Assembly (NCBI RefSeq): GCF_024347415.1
Contig: NZ_AP025476.1
Span: 124,001-188,000, forward strand
Length of the DNA: 64,000 bases
Direction: 5' to 3'
Origin: Vibrio crassostreae
GTDB taxonomy: Bacteria > Pseudomonadota > Gammaproteobacteria > Enterobacterales > Vibrionaceae
Below, piece by piece: positions 38,341 to 49,074 of the stretch. Every line of letters begins with the position of its first letter. Within the stretch, counting starts at the first letter, position 1. The notes below the pieces were generated by a model. That model saw nothing but the letters and a program-made list of their open reading frames with translations. It had not been told where the DNA came from and did not search any database. The position numbers were made by a program, and so were the translations under genes.

Positions 38341-39321
38341 CTATTTATAACGAATGCCGCGTTCAGCTTCTGGATCTTCCATGGTCTTGAAGCGTTTGTG
38401 TAGCCACATCCACTGTTCTGGTGCTCTTAAGATAATCTTCTCAAGATAGCTGTTCATGTAGGCAGCGGCGGCTTTCTCATCTTTTTGTGGATAGTTATCT
38501 TCAATTGACTCGTCGGCCATGATTTCATACTTGCCGTCGGCATTTCTAAAACCTGACCCCGGAACAAGTGCGCATCGGCTGGTGTAAGCCAGAATGCTGG
38601 TGCCTGTGGTGGTACATGCATCTTCTACCGCGAAGAAAGGCACAAACACAGACTTGTTACGACCGTAATCATGATCCGGAAGGTAGAAAAGGATCTCACC
38701 CTGACGCAGGATTCGAATCATACGCTTCACGTCTTTACGGTGAATCAGGCGGTTGCCGTTTTGAGTACGACCACGGTATTGAATGAATTCATAAGCCGGA
38801 TTGTTGTGTGGGCGGTAAACACCTAAACCTGAAATACCAAGAACAGCCATTGCTCGCGCAGTGATCTCTAGGTTCAAGGCATGAACACAACACAGCAGAA
38901 CACCTTTGCCGTTGGCTTTATGTGTACGCAGCATTTGAGTGTCTTTATCTACTAGGATTCGCTTGAAACGCCACGTCGGCCAAAACCAGGTAATACCGGT
39001 TTCGATGAGCGCCATACCGGTGTTCTTGAAGTTCTCACTGACCATTGCCGCGACTTCATCTGCTGGCTTGTCTGGGAAGGCGAGCTCCAAGTTACGTGTT
39101 GCGACTGCGACGCGCTTTTTGCCATAGCGAGCGCCCAAAGAGCCTAATGATCGGCCTAACAGCAGTAAGAGGCGGTAAGGGAGAACGTTAACGATAAGCG
39201 CCAATAACCCAAAACCGAACCATACTCCCCAGTATTTAGGGTGGAGTAACGCCAGAGTAAAAGGTGGCTTAGTAATAACGTGTTGTGCAGTGCTGCTTGT
39301 CGGAGAAGTTTTCGTCGTCAT
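38341..39321 (-). CDS. Lipid A secondary acyltransferase, LpxL/LpxM/LpxN family
   Basis: Adds a secondary acyl chain to Kdo2-lipid A at the inner membrane. The 326-residue protein has an N-terminal membrane anchor near residues 33-58 and the catalytic HX4E motif (HALNLE near residue 140), then the substrate-binding region LPDHDYGRNKSVFVPFF. In V. cholerae two relatives (LpxN and LpxL) lie between pyrE and slmA; here there is one, and I cannot say which it matches. ATG 39321 was chosen over 39327 from spacing to TTAAGTG. Confidence 0.9.
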   Translation of the reverse strand: MTTKTSPTSSTAQHVITKPPFTLALLHPKYWGVWFGFGLLALIVNVLPYRLLLLLGRSLGSLGARYGKKRVAVATRNLELAFPDKPADEVAAMVSENFKNTGMALIETGITWFWPTWRFKRILVDKDTQMLRTHKANGKGVLLCCVHALNLEITARAMAVLGISGLGVYRPHNNPAYEFIQYRGRTQNGNRLIHRKDVKRMIRILRQGEILFYLPDHDYGRNKSVFVPFFAVEDACTTTGTSILAYTSRCALVPGSGFRNADGKYEIMADESIEDNYPQKDEKAAAAYMNSYLEKIILRAPEQWMWLHKRFKTMEDPEAERGIRYK

Positions 39322-39360
39322 AACCATCACTTAAGATTTGATTGCTACTTAATTTGATTG

Positions 39361-39951
39361 CTACTTAATCTGAGCGCTTAATAGAGCCCAATAAGCATCA
39401 AAATTTTCTGTCGGTTGATATTTGAAGTCTGAACGAACAAAGCGATTCAAGCTGCCTTCAACTTGACCGAGCAGCTGAGCCGCTAAAATTTTCTCATCAA
39501 CCGGGAATGATTTCCCTTCACGAAGTTTTCTTTCACGCAGGATTTGGCGAAGTTGCGTCTCAATGCGTTCGAAAAGTTGGTTGATGCGATCACGCAGGCG
39601 TTCATTTTCAAACATTAGAGCATGACCAGACAAGATTCGAGTCAGGCCAGGGTTACGTTCTGAGAAAACTAAGATAAGTTGTAGCACTAGGCGTATGCGC
39701 TCTAGCGTGTCTTTCTCTTCATCCAGAATACGGTTGATTCGAGACATCAACGCTTCTTCAATGAACTCGATTAGGCCTTCAAACATACGAGCTTTGCTAG
39801 GGAAGTGGCGGTATAACGCAGCCTCAGAAACACCCACTTGCTTGGCCAACTTTACCGTTGTGATACGAGAAGCACCTTCGGTCGATTCCAACATTTGTGC
39901 GAGAGCTTGTAGGATTTCTTCACGACGGTTTGATTTTCGAGCACCAGCCAT
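39361..39951 (-). CDS. slmA: Nucleoid occlusion factor SlmA
   Basis: DNA-bound inhibitor of FtsZ rings that stops division across the nucleoid. The 196-residue TetR-family protein begins [21 protein letters not shown], has a helix-turn-helix at about residues 28-52 ([20 protein letters not shown]) and an all-helical FtsZ-binding domain. It lies downstream of coaBC and upstream of the lipid A acyltransferase, as in other Vibrio. Confidence 0.96.
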   Translation of the reverse strand: MAGARKSNRREEILQALAQMLESTEGASRITTVKLAKQVGVSEAALYRHFPSKARMFEGLIEFIEEALMSRINRILDEEKDTLERIRLVLQLILVFSERNPGLTRILSGHALMFENERLRDRINQLFERIETQLRQILRERKLREGKSFPVDEKILAAQLLGQVEGSLNRFVRSDFKYQPTENFDAYWALLSAQIK

Positions 39952-40090
39952 CTATTTACTTCCTTTCCTAAAGATGAGGATTGAGTGAAGAAGGATTATA
40001 AACACCAATCAATTCTGTTTCCTAGTTTTGTGAGCCCTAGGTCAACAGAATCGAGAGGTGTCAGCAGATTGTCAGAGCAAATTTGTGCGT

Positions 40091-41332
40091 TTATGCATCA
40101 ATAAGCAGTTGGATCTGATCGAGGATCTGGAAACCAAGTGTGTCTTTGCTTTCCAGTGGCAGAGACTTATCGCCGCCTTTCCAATAAAGATGCAGCTCAT
40201 TGCTACTGCTATTGAAGCCTTGACCTTCGACAGAAACGTCGTTGGCGCAAATCATGTCGAGGTTCTTTCTTTCCAGTTTGCCGCGCGCGTACTTCTCAAC
40301 ATCTTGAGTTTCAGCTGCGAAGCCGACAGTAAATGGGCGACCTTCAGTCATTGCAGCGACAGAAGCGACGATGTCAGGGTTCTTAACCATTTGAATGGTC
40401 ATGTCGTCTTTACCGTCGATCTTCTTAAGCTTTTGGTCTGCGATGGTCTCAGGGCGATAATCGGCAACCGCGGCGCAGCTGATGAAAATATCGTGTTGAG
40501 CGGCGTGAGCAGTAACAGCATCAAACATCTGTTGAGCGCTGTCGACATCAATGCGATTAACTTTGTTTGGTGTAGCAAGAGACACAGGACCACTGACTAG
40601 AGTCACTGTTGCACCTTGTTTCGCTGCCGCTTCAGCCAGAGCATAGCCCATCTTGCCCGAGCTGTGGTTGGTAATGTAACGCACAGGGTCGATCGCTTCA
40701 CGAGTCGGGCCGGCAGTAATAAGCACAGAACGGCCAGCAAGTGGCTTAGGTTGGAAGAAGTCTTCACAGCGATGTACGAGCTGCATTGGCTCGAGCATAC
40801 GCCCCAGACCGACATCACCACACGCTTGTTCGCCAGCCGCCGGCCCCCAAATCTCACAGCCACGACGTTTTAGTGTCGTGATGTTCTCTTGAGTCGCAGG
40901 GTGGCTGTACATCTGTTGGTTCATTGCTGGAGATACCGCAACTGGCGCATCGGTTGCTAAAACCAAAGTGGTTAGCAAGTCGTTACCCATGCCAGCTGTC
41001 ATACGAGCAATAAGGTCTGCGGTTGCTGGCGCTAGTAATACTAAGTCAGCCCACTTTGCGAGCTCAATGTGGCCCATGGAAGCCTCAGCAGCAGGATCAA
41101 GCAAACTATCAGACACTGGCCTGCCAGAGACGGCTTGCATGGTGAGAGGAGTAATGAACTCCTTGGCTGCATTGGTCATGACGACCTGCACTTGTGCTCC
41201 ACGCTCTATCAAACGTCGAGTCAGCTCGGCACATTTGTAAGCAGCGATACCACCACTAATACCAAGAAGAATTTTTTTCCCTGCTAGGCCTTGTTGGTCA
41301 GCGTTACTCAGTGGATTAACCTGTGTTTGCAT
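40091..41332 (-). CDS. coaBC: Bifunctional CoaBC (phosphopantothenoylcysteine synthetase/decarboxylase)
   Basis: Carries out two successive steps of coenzyme A synthesis. The 413-residue protein has an N-terminal FMN-binding CoaC domain ([19 protein letters not shown]; active-site His in [21 protein letters not shown]) and a C-terminal CTP-dependent CoaB domain from about residue 200 ([19 protein letters not shown]). Both are intact. It is divergent from radC. Confidence 0.96.
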   Translation of the reverse strand: MQTQVNPLSNADQQGLAGKKILLGISGGIAAYKCAELTRRLIERGAQVQVVMTNAAKEFITPLTMQAVSGRPVSDSLLDPAAEASMGHIELAKWADLVLLAPATADLIARMTAGMGNDLLTTLVLATDAPVAVSPAMNQQMYSHPATQENITTLKRRGCEIWGPAAGEQACGDVGLGRMLEPMQLVHRCEDFFQPKPLAGRSVLITAGPTREAIDPVRYITNHSSGKMGYALAEAAAKQGATVTLVSGPVSLATPNKVNRIDVDSAQQMFDAVTAHAAQHDIFISCAAVADYRPETIADQKLKKIDGKDDMTIQMVKNPDIVASVAAMTEGRPFTVGFAAETQDVEKYARGKLERKNLDMICANDVSVEGQGFNSSSNELHLYWKGGDKSLPLESKDTLGFQILDQIQLLIDA

Positions 41333-41556
41333 GATTCTGTTCCTTAATTTTTCTGCGACTTACGATATCAGAACAAAGGATGAGTGCCTAGAAGCAGAAC
41401 TCGAACAGAGTTGACGCTCATCAAGTTGGTGTTATCAAACTTATCAATTACACAGTTTTGCTAGTGAGTCGTTTCCTTTTATCTCTATCGAAGGATCTCT
41501 GATTACGATCTCATTACGCTGGTGGGTCGTGTTCATGACTAGTGATTAGCTTTTAT

Positions 41557-42231
41557 ATGCCAATAGATAAAATACCTGCCGAATCGATGCCGAGAGAAAA
41601 GCTATTAAATAGAGGGCCTGATTCTTTGAGTGATGCGGAACTGCTCGCGATATTTCTGCGAACAGGGACACAAGGAATGAACGTGTTGGAACTCGCAGAC
41701 AAGTTGATCAAAGACTTTGGTTCGCTCCGCCATCTCTTTTCAGCAACGCAGGAAGAATTTTGTGCTCATAAAGGGATGGGACAGGCTAAGTATGTTCAGC
41801 TACAAGCTGTATTAGAGATGACGCAGCGTTATCTAGCGGAGACTTTGTCTCGTGGAGATGCGCTCACTAGCCCTAGTCATACTAAGCTTTATCTTTCGAG
41901 CATGTTGCGTGATCGCCAGCGAGAAGCCTTCTATATATTGTTCCTCGATAACCAAAATAGGGTAATAAAGGACGAGGTGATGTTTGAAGGAACCATCGAT
42001 GCCGCATCGGTTTACCCGCGGGAAGTGGTTAAACGGTCACTGCATCACAATGCGGCGGCATTAATCTTGGCTCATAACCACCCTTCAGGTGTTGCTGAGC
42101 CCAGCCAAGCGGATAGGCGGATTACACGTCGATTAACCGATGCATTAGCGCTGGTGGACATCCGAGTTCTCGACCATTTTGTCGTTGGAGATGGCGAAGT
42201 TGTCTCTTTTGCAGAGCGTGGATGGATTTGA
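41557..42231 (+). CDS. radC: RadC-family JAMM metalloprotein
   Basis: Despite the name, a direct repair role is doubtful; the family has an MPN/JAMM fold typical of metalloproteases. The 224-residue protein has a helix-hairpin-helix region (residues about 20-75) and the metal-binding motif [14 protein letters not shown] near 170-185, with all ligands present. ATG 41557 gives [17 protein letters not shown] as in relatives; a GTG at 41542 is open but lacks support. Confidence 0.94.
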   Translation: MPIDKIPAESMPREKLLNRGPDSLSDAELLAIFLRTGTQGMNVLELADKLIKDFGSLRHLFSATQEEFCAHKGMGQAKYVQLQAVLEMTQRYLAETLSRGDALTSPSHTKLYLSSMLRDRQREAFYILFLDNQNRVIKDEVMFEGTIDAASVYPREVVKRSLHHNAAALILAHNHPSGVAEPSQADRRITRRLTDALALVDIRVLDHFVVGDGEVVSFAERGWI

Positions 42232-42244
42232 ATCACATTTTAGG

Positions 42245-42272
42245 TTGTTAGTTGCGTTAAATCTGCTATTAT
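42245..42272 (+). promoter_or_regulatory. Candidate upstream promoter of rpmBG
   Basis: TTGTTA and TATTAT are separated by 16 bases, followed by a C/G-rich stretch (TCCGCCC). It lies just after radC and could add to the stronger promoter at 42374. Confidence 0.45.
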
Positions 42273-42373
42273 TCCGCCCACATTTTTAGACCTAAAATCA
42301 GCTCTGATTACTCAAGCAAGCTGCGCTGCACAAAAAAAGATCACGAAATCCGTAAAAAGGATCTGTTCGGGTC

Positions 42374-42402
42374 TTGAGCAATGCGTGTCAAGTTAGTATA
42401 AT
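42374..42402 (+). promoter_or_regulatory. Main sigma-70 promoter of rpmBG
   Basis: TTGAGC and a perfect TATAAT are separated by 17 bases, followed by GCGCGACC, the GC-rich discriminator typical of promoters under stringent control. The leader to rpmB is about 115 bases. Confidence 0.75.
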
Positions 42403-42522
42403 GCGCGACCTTTGATAGCCTTGTATGGATTTTCCATAACGGTTTTTACCTTCTATTTTAATTGATAGAGAGGTTCGGCCACCAAGGTTGATATCGAGCT
42501 GAAACGATTGGAGAAGACATTC

Positions 42523-42759
42523 ATGTCCCGAGTATGCCAAGTAACTGGTAAGCGTCCAGTAACGGGTAACAACCGTTCACACGCACGCAATGCTACTAAG
42601 CGCCGTTTTCTGCCGAACCTACAAACTCATCGTTTCTGGGTAGAGAGCGAAAAACGTTTTGTTAAACTACGTCTAACTGCTAAAGGCATGCGTATCATTG
42701 ATAAGAAAGGCATCGATGCTGTTCTTGTTGATATCCGTGCACGTGGCGAAAACGTTTAA
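42523..42759 (+). CDS. rpmB: 50S ribosomal protein L28
   Basis: Large-subunit ribosomal protein. The 78-residue protein begins [20 protein letters not shown] and is highly basic. ATG 42523 follows GGAG at nine bases; an in-frame extension to 42508 has no family support. It is followed after 13 bases by rpmG, the usual pair. Confidence 0.98.
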   Translation: MSRVCQVTGKRPVTGNNRSHARNATKRRFLPNLQTHRFWVESEKRFVKLRLTAKGMRIIDKKGIDAVLVDIRARGENV

Positions 42760-42772
42760 GAGGAATTAAGCA

Positions 42773-42940
42773 ATGGCTAAAGGCATTCGTGAGAAAATTC
42801 GTCTAGTATCTTCTGCAGGTACTGGTCACTTCTACACAACTGATAAGAACAAGCGTAACATGCCAGGCAAATTTGAGATCAAAAAGTTTGATCCAGTAGT
42901 TCGCCAACACGTTATGTACAAAGAAGCTAAAATCAAGTAA
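42773..42940 (+). CDS. rpmG: 50S ribosomal protein L33
   Basis: A short gene of 55 codons encoding [20 protein letters not shown] and ending KEAKIK, the typical L33 sequence. GAGGAA lies upstream of the ATG. It lacks the CxxC zinc motif, so it is the zinc-independent form. It ends about 40 bases before a strong terminator. Confidence 0.98.
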   Translation: MAKGIREKIRLVSSAGTGHFYTTDKNKRNMPGKFEIKKFDPVVRQHVMYKEAKIK

Positions 42941-42981
42941 TTGATGCTTTTTTTGCTCTTCTTCAGTAGAAGAAAGAATTG

Positions 42982-43012
42982 AAAAACCCAGTTTAATCGC
43001 TGGGTTTTTTTA
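42982..43012 (+). terminator. Terminator of rpmBG
   Basis: AAAAACCCAG pairs with CTGGGTTTTT around TTTAATCG and is followed by more T. It lies 41 bases after the rpmG stop. Confidence 0.92.
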
Positions 43013-43144
43013 TACCTAAAATTTGAGTAACTCAATTGTTCTTGCTTAATATAGCACCTGATAGCTAGAAAGCCGCGCAACATAGAAAGTATTGCCACTT
43101 TCACGATATACTGAATGTTCAATAGGTTAGATGAGCAGAATCAG

Positions 43145-43705
43145 ATGAGATATCGTGGACGCCGGTGGAACAACATACTCATGTTCAGCGTGATCGCTTT
43201 TATCGGAGTGTTAAACCTTCCAACATTGATCAAAGCATACCTTATCGAGCCTGAACCGCAGGTTGATAGCCCTTATCCTTATCTCCTGAACCCAAAAGCA
43301 GAGCTTCAAGCGTTGCACTTTGCCAAGTGGTCTGTCATTCAACAAGACAATCAATGGGTTTACCAGTTCCAAGGTACGGACTTCCCTCAAGCCACCAATG
43401 CACAAGAGCTGTCACAGCGTTGGAAAGAGCTTGTGGGCACGGAAGTCGACTCACAGACCTACACAGACCTTATGCCTCGGTTAAATACACCGCACACCAT
43501 CGAAGTATGGTATCAAGAGCAAGAAGAGCCCCAGCGTATTACCTATTATCAATTGCCGGAGTTCTGGTTGTTAAAAAATTGGAATGATCAGTGGTTGGCA
43601 GTGTCTATTGAAGAGAGCTACCTGTTTCCAAGCTTTAGCTCGAAACCTTCATTTAAATCAGACAAGCTATCTATATCAGACAAACCACCTAAATCGGACG
43701 ACTAG
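43145..43705 (+). CDS. Hypothetical membrane-anchored protein before mutM
   Basis: I do not recognise a named family. The 186-residue protein has a basic N-terminus (MRYRGRRWNN), one membrane segment at about residues 11-30 (ILMFSVIAFIGVLNLPTLI) and a likely periplasmic domain with W and Y residues, ending in a low-complexity tail of Ser, Lys and Asp (SSKPSFKSDKLSISDKPPKS). An upstream ATG at 43115 is possible. It lies three bases before mutM and is probably cotranscribed with it. Confidence 0.8.
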   Translation: MRYRGRRWNNILMFSVIAFIGVLNLPTLIKAYLIEPEPQVDSPYPYLLNPKAELQALHFAKWSVIQQDNQWVYQFQGTDFPQATNAQELSQRWKELVGTEVDSQTYTDLMPRLNTPHTIEVWYQEQEEPQRITYYQLPEFWLLKNWNDQWLAVSIEESYLFPSFSSKPSFKSDKLSISDKPPKSDD

Positions 43706-43708
43706 ATT

Positions 43709-44518
43709 ATGCCTGAATTACCCGAAGTCGAAGTAAGCCGTATGGGGATCTCACCTCATTTAGTCGGCGAGACCATTAAAACGCTTACCCTTCGCACGCC
43801 TAAGCTGCGTTGGGATATCCCACAAGAGCTCAAAGCATTAGAAGGGCAGGTGATTCGAACTATCTCGCGTCGCGCAAAATACCTATTGATTGAAACAGAT
43901 ACCGGCACTGCCATTGTTCACCTTGGTATGTCTGGCTCACTGCGCGTGTTAGATGCCGATTTCCCGGCAGCAAAACACGATCACGTGGATCTTAAGCTCA
44001 CCAACGGCAAAGTACTGCGCTATAACGACCCTCGCCGCTTTGGTGCATGGCTGTGGTCTGCTCCTGATGAAATACATCCAGTGTTACTTGGATCTGGTCC
44101 TGAGCCGCTCACTGACGACTTCAACGCCGACTACATAGCCGAGAAGGCAGAGAAACGTAAGGTTGCCGTCAAGCAGTTCATCATGGACAACAAAGTGGTG
44201 GTCGGGGTAGGGAACATATACGCCAATGAAGCGCTGTTTTCTTCACGAATTCACCCGTTGCGCCCAGCAAGCAAAGTGACAAAAGAAGAGTGGGTCTTGT
44301 TAACCAAAGAGATCAAGCAAGTACTCACAACCGCCATCAAACAAGGCGGTACCACACTCAAAGATTTCGCCCAAGCGGATGGCAAGCCCGGATACTTCGC
44401 TCAAGAGCTGCGAGTTTATGGAAAAGCGGGTGAAAAGTGCCCGAGTTGTGGTGAGAAACTTGAAGAGCAAAAAATCGGACAGAGGAATACGTTTTTTTGC
44501 TCTCAATGTCAGGTATAA
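43709..44518 (+). CDS. mutM: Formamidopyrimidine-DNA glycosylase MutM (Fpg)
   Basis: Removes 8-oxoguanine and other oxidised purines from DNA and nicks the strand. The 269-residue protein begins [11 protein letters not shown], with the catalytic Pro2 and Glu3, Lys in the KRRK-like beta hairpin region, and a C-terminal zinc finger with CPSC and CSQC. All key residues are present. Confidence 0.97.
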   Translation: MPELPEVEVSRMGISPHLVGETIKTLTLRTPKLRWDIPQELKALEGQVIRTISRRAKYLLIETDTGTAIVHLGMSGSLRVLDADFPAAKHDHVDLKLTNGKVLRYNDPRRFGAWLWSAPDEIHPVLLGSGPEPLTDDFNADYIAEKAEKRKVAVKQFIMDNKVVVGVGNIYANEALFSSRIHPLRPASKVTKEEWVLLTKEIKQVLTTAIKQGGTTLKDFAQADGKPGYFAQELRVYGKAGEKCPSCGEKLEEQKIGQRNTFFCSQCQV

Positions 44519-44546
44519 AAAAACTGAACTTATGTTCACTTTTTTA
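44517..44546 (+). terminator. Terminator downstream of mutM
   Basis: AAAAAACTGAAC pairs with GTTCACTTTTTT around TTAT with one mismatch, and ends in T. It starts at the mutM stop. Confidence 0.7.
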
Positions 44547-44609
44547 CGCTAGTAGATAGGCAGGCTATTAGCTACAATTACACTAATGATATGAATTGAG
44601 AATAGTAGA

Positions 44610-45614
44610 ATGAAATATTTAGTAACTGGCGTTGCCGGGTTTATTGGCTCTGCAGTTTCAGAGCGACTATGTGCAGCAGGACATGAGGTTGTCGGTATTG
44701 ATAACTTGAATGACTACTACCAAGTCTCATTAAAACATGATCGCCTAAAGCGCATTGAGCATGAAAACCTAACCTTTATCGAGTTGGATCTTGCTGATAG
44801 AGAAGGCATGGCAACGTTGTTTGCTGAGCAAAAGTTTGACCGTGTGATTCACTTAGCGGCGCAAGCTGGCGTTCGTTACTCAATAGATAACCCGATGGCG
44901 TATGCCGATAGCAACCTGGTTGGTCACCTAGCTATTCTTGAAGGCTGCCGCCACAACAAGGTTGAACACCTAGTGTACGCATCATCAAGCTCGGTGTATG
45001 GCTTGAACCAAAAAATGCCATTCCACACAGCAGACAGTGTTGATCACCCGATTTCATTGTACGCTGCGACTAAGAAGTCGAATGAGCTGATGGCGCATAC
45101 CTATTCTCATCTATACGATGTGCCTACGACAGGTTTACGTTTCTTTACCGTTTACGGCCCTTGGAGCCGCCCTGATATGGCGATGTTCAAGTTTGCGAAT
45201 CTAATCGTAGCGGGCAAAGAAATCGACATCTATAACAACGGCGATATGATGCGCGACTTCACTTATATCGATGATATTGTTGAAGGTATTATTCGAGTGC
45301 AAGACCGTATTCCGGCTAAGCAGCCAGATTGGACAGTAGAACAAGGCTCACCAGCAACCAGTTCTGCTCCGTATCGCGTGTTTAACATCGGTCATGGCAG
45401 CCCGGTTAAATTAATGGACTACATCGAAGCATTGGAAACAGCTTTAGGTGTTGAAGCGAAGAAAAACTTCATGCCAATGCAGCCTGGTGATGTGTACGCG
45501 ACTTACGCTGATACGGAAGATTTGTTTGAAGCGGTTGGCTACAAGCCTCAAGTTAAAATCCAAGAAGGAGCGAAAGCTTTCGCGGATTGGTACAAAGCCT
45601 ATTACTCGCTGTAA
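44610..45614 (+). CDS. NAD-dependent epimerase, UDP-glucuronate 4-epimerase type
   Basis: Likely converts UDP-glucuronate to UDP-galacturonate for surface polysaccharide. The 334-residue short-chain dehydrogenase has the NAD motif TGVAGFIGS at 6-14, the catalytic SSSVYG near 125-130 and YAATKKSNE (Tyr and Lys) near 151-159. The NLNDYYQVSLKHDRL stretch near residue 34 is typical of the glucuronate epimerases (CapI/LpsL group). The exact substrate is an inference. A partial decayed copy of its 5' end lies at 46581. Confidence 0.88.
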   Translation: MKYLVTGVAGFIGSAVSERLCAAGHEVVGIDNLNDYYQVSLKHDRLKRIEHENLTFIELDLADREGMATLFAEQKFDRVIHLAAQAGVRYSIDNPMAYADSNLVGHLAILEGCRHNKVEHLVYASSSSVYGLNQKMPFHTADSVDHPISLYAATKKSNELMAHTYSHLYDVPTTGLRFFTVYGPWSRPDMAMFKFANLIVAGKEIDIYNNGDMMRDFTYIDDIVEGIIRVQDRIPAKQPDWTVEQGSPATSSAPYRVFNIGHGSPVKLMDYIEALETALGVEAKKNFMPMQPGDVYATYADTEDLFEAVGYKPQVKIQEGAKAFADWYKAYYSL

Positions 45615-45633
45615 TAATTGATGGTTTTGAATA

Positions 45634-45663
45634 AAAATAGCGCTCACTGAGCGCTATTTTTTT
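45634..45663. terminator. Bidirectional terminator after the epimerase gene
   Basis: AAAAATAGCGCTCA and TGAGCGCTATTTTT form a perfect stem with almost no loop, with A and T runs on both sides. The same hairpin occurs again at 46645-46674. Confidence 0.93.
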
Positions 45664-45693
45664 GAAGAGGGTTAGTGTTTTACTTTCCTATCT

Positions 45694-46446
45694 TTAGAGC
45701 TTTGGTCTGAACTCTTTATCTAGAACTACAAGGTGGTAAAGGTTTGTTGATAAGTTGAACGTCATACTTTTTATTTTGTTCACAATCTTCATAAAGGCGA
45801 CAGAATAGTCTTTTCTGCCTTTATGTTTACGACTACCAATAATTGACGGTTGTTTACTACGTTGTAATCCCGCAGAAGAAACACCAAACATGGGGTGCTT
45901 GTGAACCCAAGTATTCCGTAGGAAGACATCGACAGGATAATTGAACGTTGAACTTTGTTCGATGAAAGCTTGTGCAGCTTTGGGAGATATAGCGTAACAG
46001 GCGGTTCCTTGAGGAACTTTCAAATACTTTACAAGATGTTGGGTATCGTGCCTATCAACGGAGTAATGTAGTTTGTTCTTACTGTCTTGTAAGCGAATAA
46101 AACCACACTGATTAATATGCTGCTCGGCGATAGTCAGAGTATTACGAAAAGTGTCGGTATCAATCTCGGCATGATCTTCGAAGACTAAAATTGGCTCATT
46201 GAGCTCTATACATTTTTGCCAAATAAGGTAATGGCTTGCATAACATCCAACTTCTCCAATTGCATGCGGCCTACCCATATTATGTAAAAAAGCTCTATCG
46301 TGAATTCTTGCTAGTAGAGGGTGTTCATCGGTTCGTGCATCCACTCCAATAAAAAACTCAAAATCAACCTGAACATCCTTGAGGGCGTCGGCTGTTGATC
46401 TTTGTCTACAATGATTCGCTTTTAAGGTAATACAGTATGATTTCAT
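45694..46446 (-). CDS. Glycosyltransferase family 25 (LPS), first paralogue
   Basis: Predicted to add a sugar to LPS. The 250-residue protein has the GT25 outline: an N-terminal CITLKANHCRQRS, the IGEVGCYASHYLIWQKC block near residue 65, and the acidic motif near residue 89. That motif reads EDHAE here rather than the usual EDDA. It is a paralogue of the gene at 62832. It lies between two copies of the same terminator hairpin, convergent with the epimerase gene. Confidence 0.85.
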   Translation of the reverse strand: MKSYCITLKANHCRQRSTADALKDVQVDFEFFIGVDARTDEHPLLARIHDRAFLHNMGRPHAIGEVGCYASHYLIWQKCIELNEPILVFEDHAEIDTDTFRNTLTIAEQHINQCGFIRLQDSKNKLHYSVDRHDTQHLVKYLKVPQGTACYAISPKAAQAFIEQSSTFNYPVDVFLRNTWVHKHPMFGVSSAGLQRSKQPSIIGSRKHKGRKDYSVAFMKIVNKIKSMTFNLSTNLYHLVVLDKEFRPKL

Positions 46447-46580
46447 AGAGCTATATTGATGTGTTTATTTATAGTGAACTATGTTATCACTCGCCTCGCT
46501 TTTTGTAATGACGGTTCACTTATTTAGCGATTATGGTTGTGACGGGCTTCAAGAATGTTGAGGCAGTACGGCTGATTGAC

Positions 46581-46643
46581 TGTTATAGGCTCTGTAGTGT
46601 CAGAGCGACTGTGCTAGGAGGGACTAAGTTATAGGTATTAACA
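46581..46643 (+). pseudogene. Decayed fragment of the epimerase gene 5' end
   Basis: The stretch TTATAGGCTCTG, AGT, GTCAGAGCGACTGTGC and so on matches the epimerase gene at about 44640-44704 (TTATTGGCTCTG, CAGTTTCAGAGCGACTATGTGC) with scattered changes and small gaps. It is followed directly by a copy of the epimerase's terminator. No reading frame remains. It appears to be the two ends of a duplicated gene joined by deletion. Confidence 0.75.
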
Positions 46644-46644
46644 A

Positions 46645-46674
46645 AAAAATAGCGCTCACTGAGCGCTATTTTTG
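46645..46674. terminator. Second copy of the epimerase-type terminator, downstream of coaD
   Basis: The stem AAAAATAGCGCTCA with its complement is the same as that at 45634-45663. It lies about 15 bases after the coaD stop on the minus strand and should end coaD transcription. Confidence 0.9.
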
Positions 46675-46688
46675 TTTTGAAGAGAATA

Positions 46689-48255
<1,567 letters not shown>

Positions 48256-48351
48256 AAAGTGCCCGAAAAAAGTGAATAACATCAGAATTATGCAGATACT
48301 CGCATTAGTTGTAAAATAGCAATGACGAAAAGCGACCCAAAGGCCTCATAG

Positions 48352-49074
48352 ATGGAAACGATTAGCACCAAGAACCAAACAATTTGGTACGACCCTGAAC
48401 TTTTGGCTCAGGTACCAAAGGGCGATATCGCTCAGATCTTTGAGGCTGAATATTGGCAGCAACAAGATGCCATTTCAGGCAGTGCTCAAGGACGCGGTAC
48501 CACATGGTTTATCCAGCTTGATGGGATACAGGCCGCATTGCGCCATTATCGTCGTGGCGGATTGTTTGGGAAGTTAGTCGAAGACCAATATTGTTTCTCT
48601 GATTGGGAGAGTACACGCTGTGCGATGGAGCTTAATGTTCTCAAGGCATTGGCAAACGCAGGTGTGAATGTACCGAAGCCCATTGCTGCTAGAGCCATTA
48701 AAAGCGGACTACTTTATCGAGCGGACTTAATGTCTGAACGAATTCCCAATGCCAAAGATTTGGTTGATGTCTTGGTCAATGGCCCGATAGATGCGGATAT
48801 TTATCGTCGAATTGGGCAAGAGGTACGCAAGATGCACGATGCCGGGGTCAATCATACCGATCTCAACATTCATAATATCCTGCTTGATGATTCGCAAAAT
48901 GTTTGGATTATTGACTTTGATAAGTGTGGTCAGCAAGCGGGTGAGGACTGGAAAGAAGGTAACTTGAATCGCTTAATGCGCTCGTTCCTAAAAGAAGTGA
49001 ACAAGCGCCAGATTCAATGGCAAGAATCGGATTGGGGATACTTGAATGATGGATACATGCAGGAAGTTATATAA
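48352..49074 (+). CDS. kdkA: 3-deoxy-D-manno-octulosonic acid (Kdo) kinase
   Basis: Phosphorylates the single Kdo of the inner core, as known in Haemophilus and Vibrio. The 240-residue protein has a kinase fold with catalytic VNHTDLNIHNILLD near residues 164-177 and a metal-binding IIDFDKC near 185. An upstream RGTTWF-RHYRRGG stretch matches the KdkA N-lobe. The next gene begins directly after its stop. Confidence 0.93.
   Translation: METISTKNQTIWYDPELLAQVPKGDIAQIFEAEYWQQQDAISGSAQGRGTTWFIQLDGIQAALRHYRRGGLFGKLVEDQYCFSDWESTRCAMELNVLKALANAGVNVPKPIAARAIKSGLLYRADLMSERIPNAKDLVDVLVNGPIDADIYRRIGQEVRKMHDAGVNHTDLNIHNILLDDSQNVWIIDFDKCGQQAGEDWKEGNLNRLMRSFLKEVNKRQIQWQESDWGYLNDGYMQEVI

Noticed and set aside
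44519..44609. JUMPstart/ops element before the surface polysaccharide genes
   Set aside because: No GGCGGTAGC-type ops core was found upstream of the epimerase or within the other LPS genes.
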